Source: Cristatella mucedo (Eukaryota > Bryozoa > Phylactolaemata > Cristatellidae). Taken from it: 64,000 bases of DNA. Numbering within the stretch: the first letter of the stretch is position 1; each line of letters begins with the position of its first letter. The notes under the pieces are model-generated. The model made no database searches and was not told where the DNA came from. It was given only the letters and a program-made list of their open reading frames with translations. The stretch covers positions 126,001 to 190,000 of the forward strand of contig WPIO01000028.1 in the NCBI GenBank assembly GCA_009760855.2. The letters are read 5' to 3'. Positions 63,400 to 64,000 of the stretch are shown here, in pieces. A program made the position numbers and the translations under genes.

Positions 63400-63543
63400 C
63401 GAATCCGCAGCCAGAGTCTCTCGCCGCACCGAGCTCCCACAAGTAGCCGCGTAGGATCCGGAAGCCCCGCCCAGCCAACCGCTCCTCTCCCAGCCAATAG
63501 CGCCTTTGAGTGGCCGCGACTGCGGATCGTGGCGTTTTAAAAC
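63400..63543 (+). promoter_or_regulatory. likely promoter of the right-edge gene
   Basis: GC-rich with a CCAAT box (AGCCAATAG, near 63493) and a second CCAA-like site (near 63474) about 50-70 bp before the ATG. No TATA box. Confidence 0.4.
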
Positions 63544-63759
63544 ATGGCAACAGCTCACGCGCTATCCGTATTTACGAACTCCAGCGTCCGCCAACCCGTC
63601 AATCCCAAAAGTGGGCAAACGAACACGCTTCACGAGCGACCGATTGCAGTGTGGGAGGAAAGGCACGACGGCGACGAGGACGACGATGCTAATTTTCTCG
63701 CCGAATATTCTGGCCCGGCCGGCGGCAGCGGCGCCGCCCCGACGCCGGCGAAGCAGCGG
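63544..63759 (+). CDS. probable first coding exon of an unidentified gene
   Basis: ATG in strong context (AAAACATGG) with an in-frame TAA two codons upstream. 72 codons, then CGG followed by a GTAGGT donor, phase 0. The peptide has a short acidic patch (EERHDGDEDDDANFL) and a Gly/Ala/Pro end. I do not recognise it. The rest of the gene would lie right of the window. Confidence 0.5.
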
Positions 63760-64000
63760 GTAGGTGCTTCGACTTGGTCCAGATCCGCTGTAGTCCACCG
63801 TAGAGACTCTGCCACCGCGACGCCACGTAAACCGTGCAGTCGGTGACGTTGTTTGTCCGCCCTTAGAGCCTCCGCGCTAGATGCGTTGCGACACATGCAC
63901 GGTCGCTGCTGCTCTCGGTCAGTCGGCAGTTCTCGAAGCGGAGCCGCTACTCCCGCGCAGCGATACCGCTCGCGGCGCGGGCTAGTTCCCCCCACCGTTA
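63760..64000 (+). other. right edge, presumed intron
   Basis: GC-rich DNA after the putative donor; nothing recognised. Confidence 0.3.

Overview
The window is nuclear DNA from an animal, probably an invertebrate. Genes are split by GT-AG introns, coding exons are GC-rich, and introns hold non-LTR retrotransposon fragments, tRNA-derived SINEs and long (CT)n tracts. I cannot name the phylum from the sequence.

Two large genes lie head to head and fill most of the window. On the minus strand, exon 1 of a pecanex (PCNX-family) gene begins at 25562. Seventeen consecutive exons can be followed leftwards to 2419, every splice phase agreeing, giving about 1,499 residues; the rest of the gene lies beyond the left edge. 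On the plus strand, a mixed-lineage kinase (MLK, MAP3K9/10/11/21 family; slipper in Drosophila) begins at 26094 and ends at a TAG at 54740-54742. It has nine coding exons whose phases sum to a 1,108-residue protein: SH3, kinase, leucine-zipper coiled coil, CRIB motif, and the C-terminal motifs of vertebrate MLKs. The start codons are separated by only 531 bp of CpG-rich DNA, which must contain both promoters. From memory, human PCNX1/MAP3K9, PCNX2/MAP3K21 and PCNX3/MAP3K11 are also divergent neighbours, so this looks like a very old gene pair.

MLK introns carry at least two LINE families with partial reverse transcriptase ORFs (LINE-A near 35, 41 and 47-48 kb; LINE-B near 12, 21.5 and 40 kb), many short copies of the LINE-A 3' tail ending in (TTA)n, SINEs (one sharing that tail), and a head-to-head array of about 166-174-bp satellite units at 50.5-51.9 kb.

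Right of MLK there is a CpG-rich block (57.18-57.8 kb), then an abrupt AT-rich island (about 57.96-61.62 kb) that looks like a decayed Polinton/Maverick or adintovirus-like insertion. It has a broken DDE integrase core and a tail-fibre-like repeat protein, and is flanked by two copies of a 54-bp GC-rich repeat. The right end (63.5-63.8 kb) has a likely first exon of an unidentified gene.
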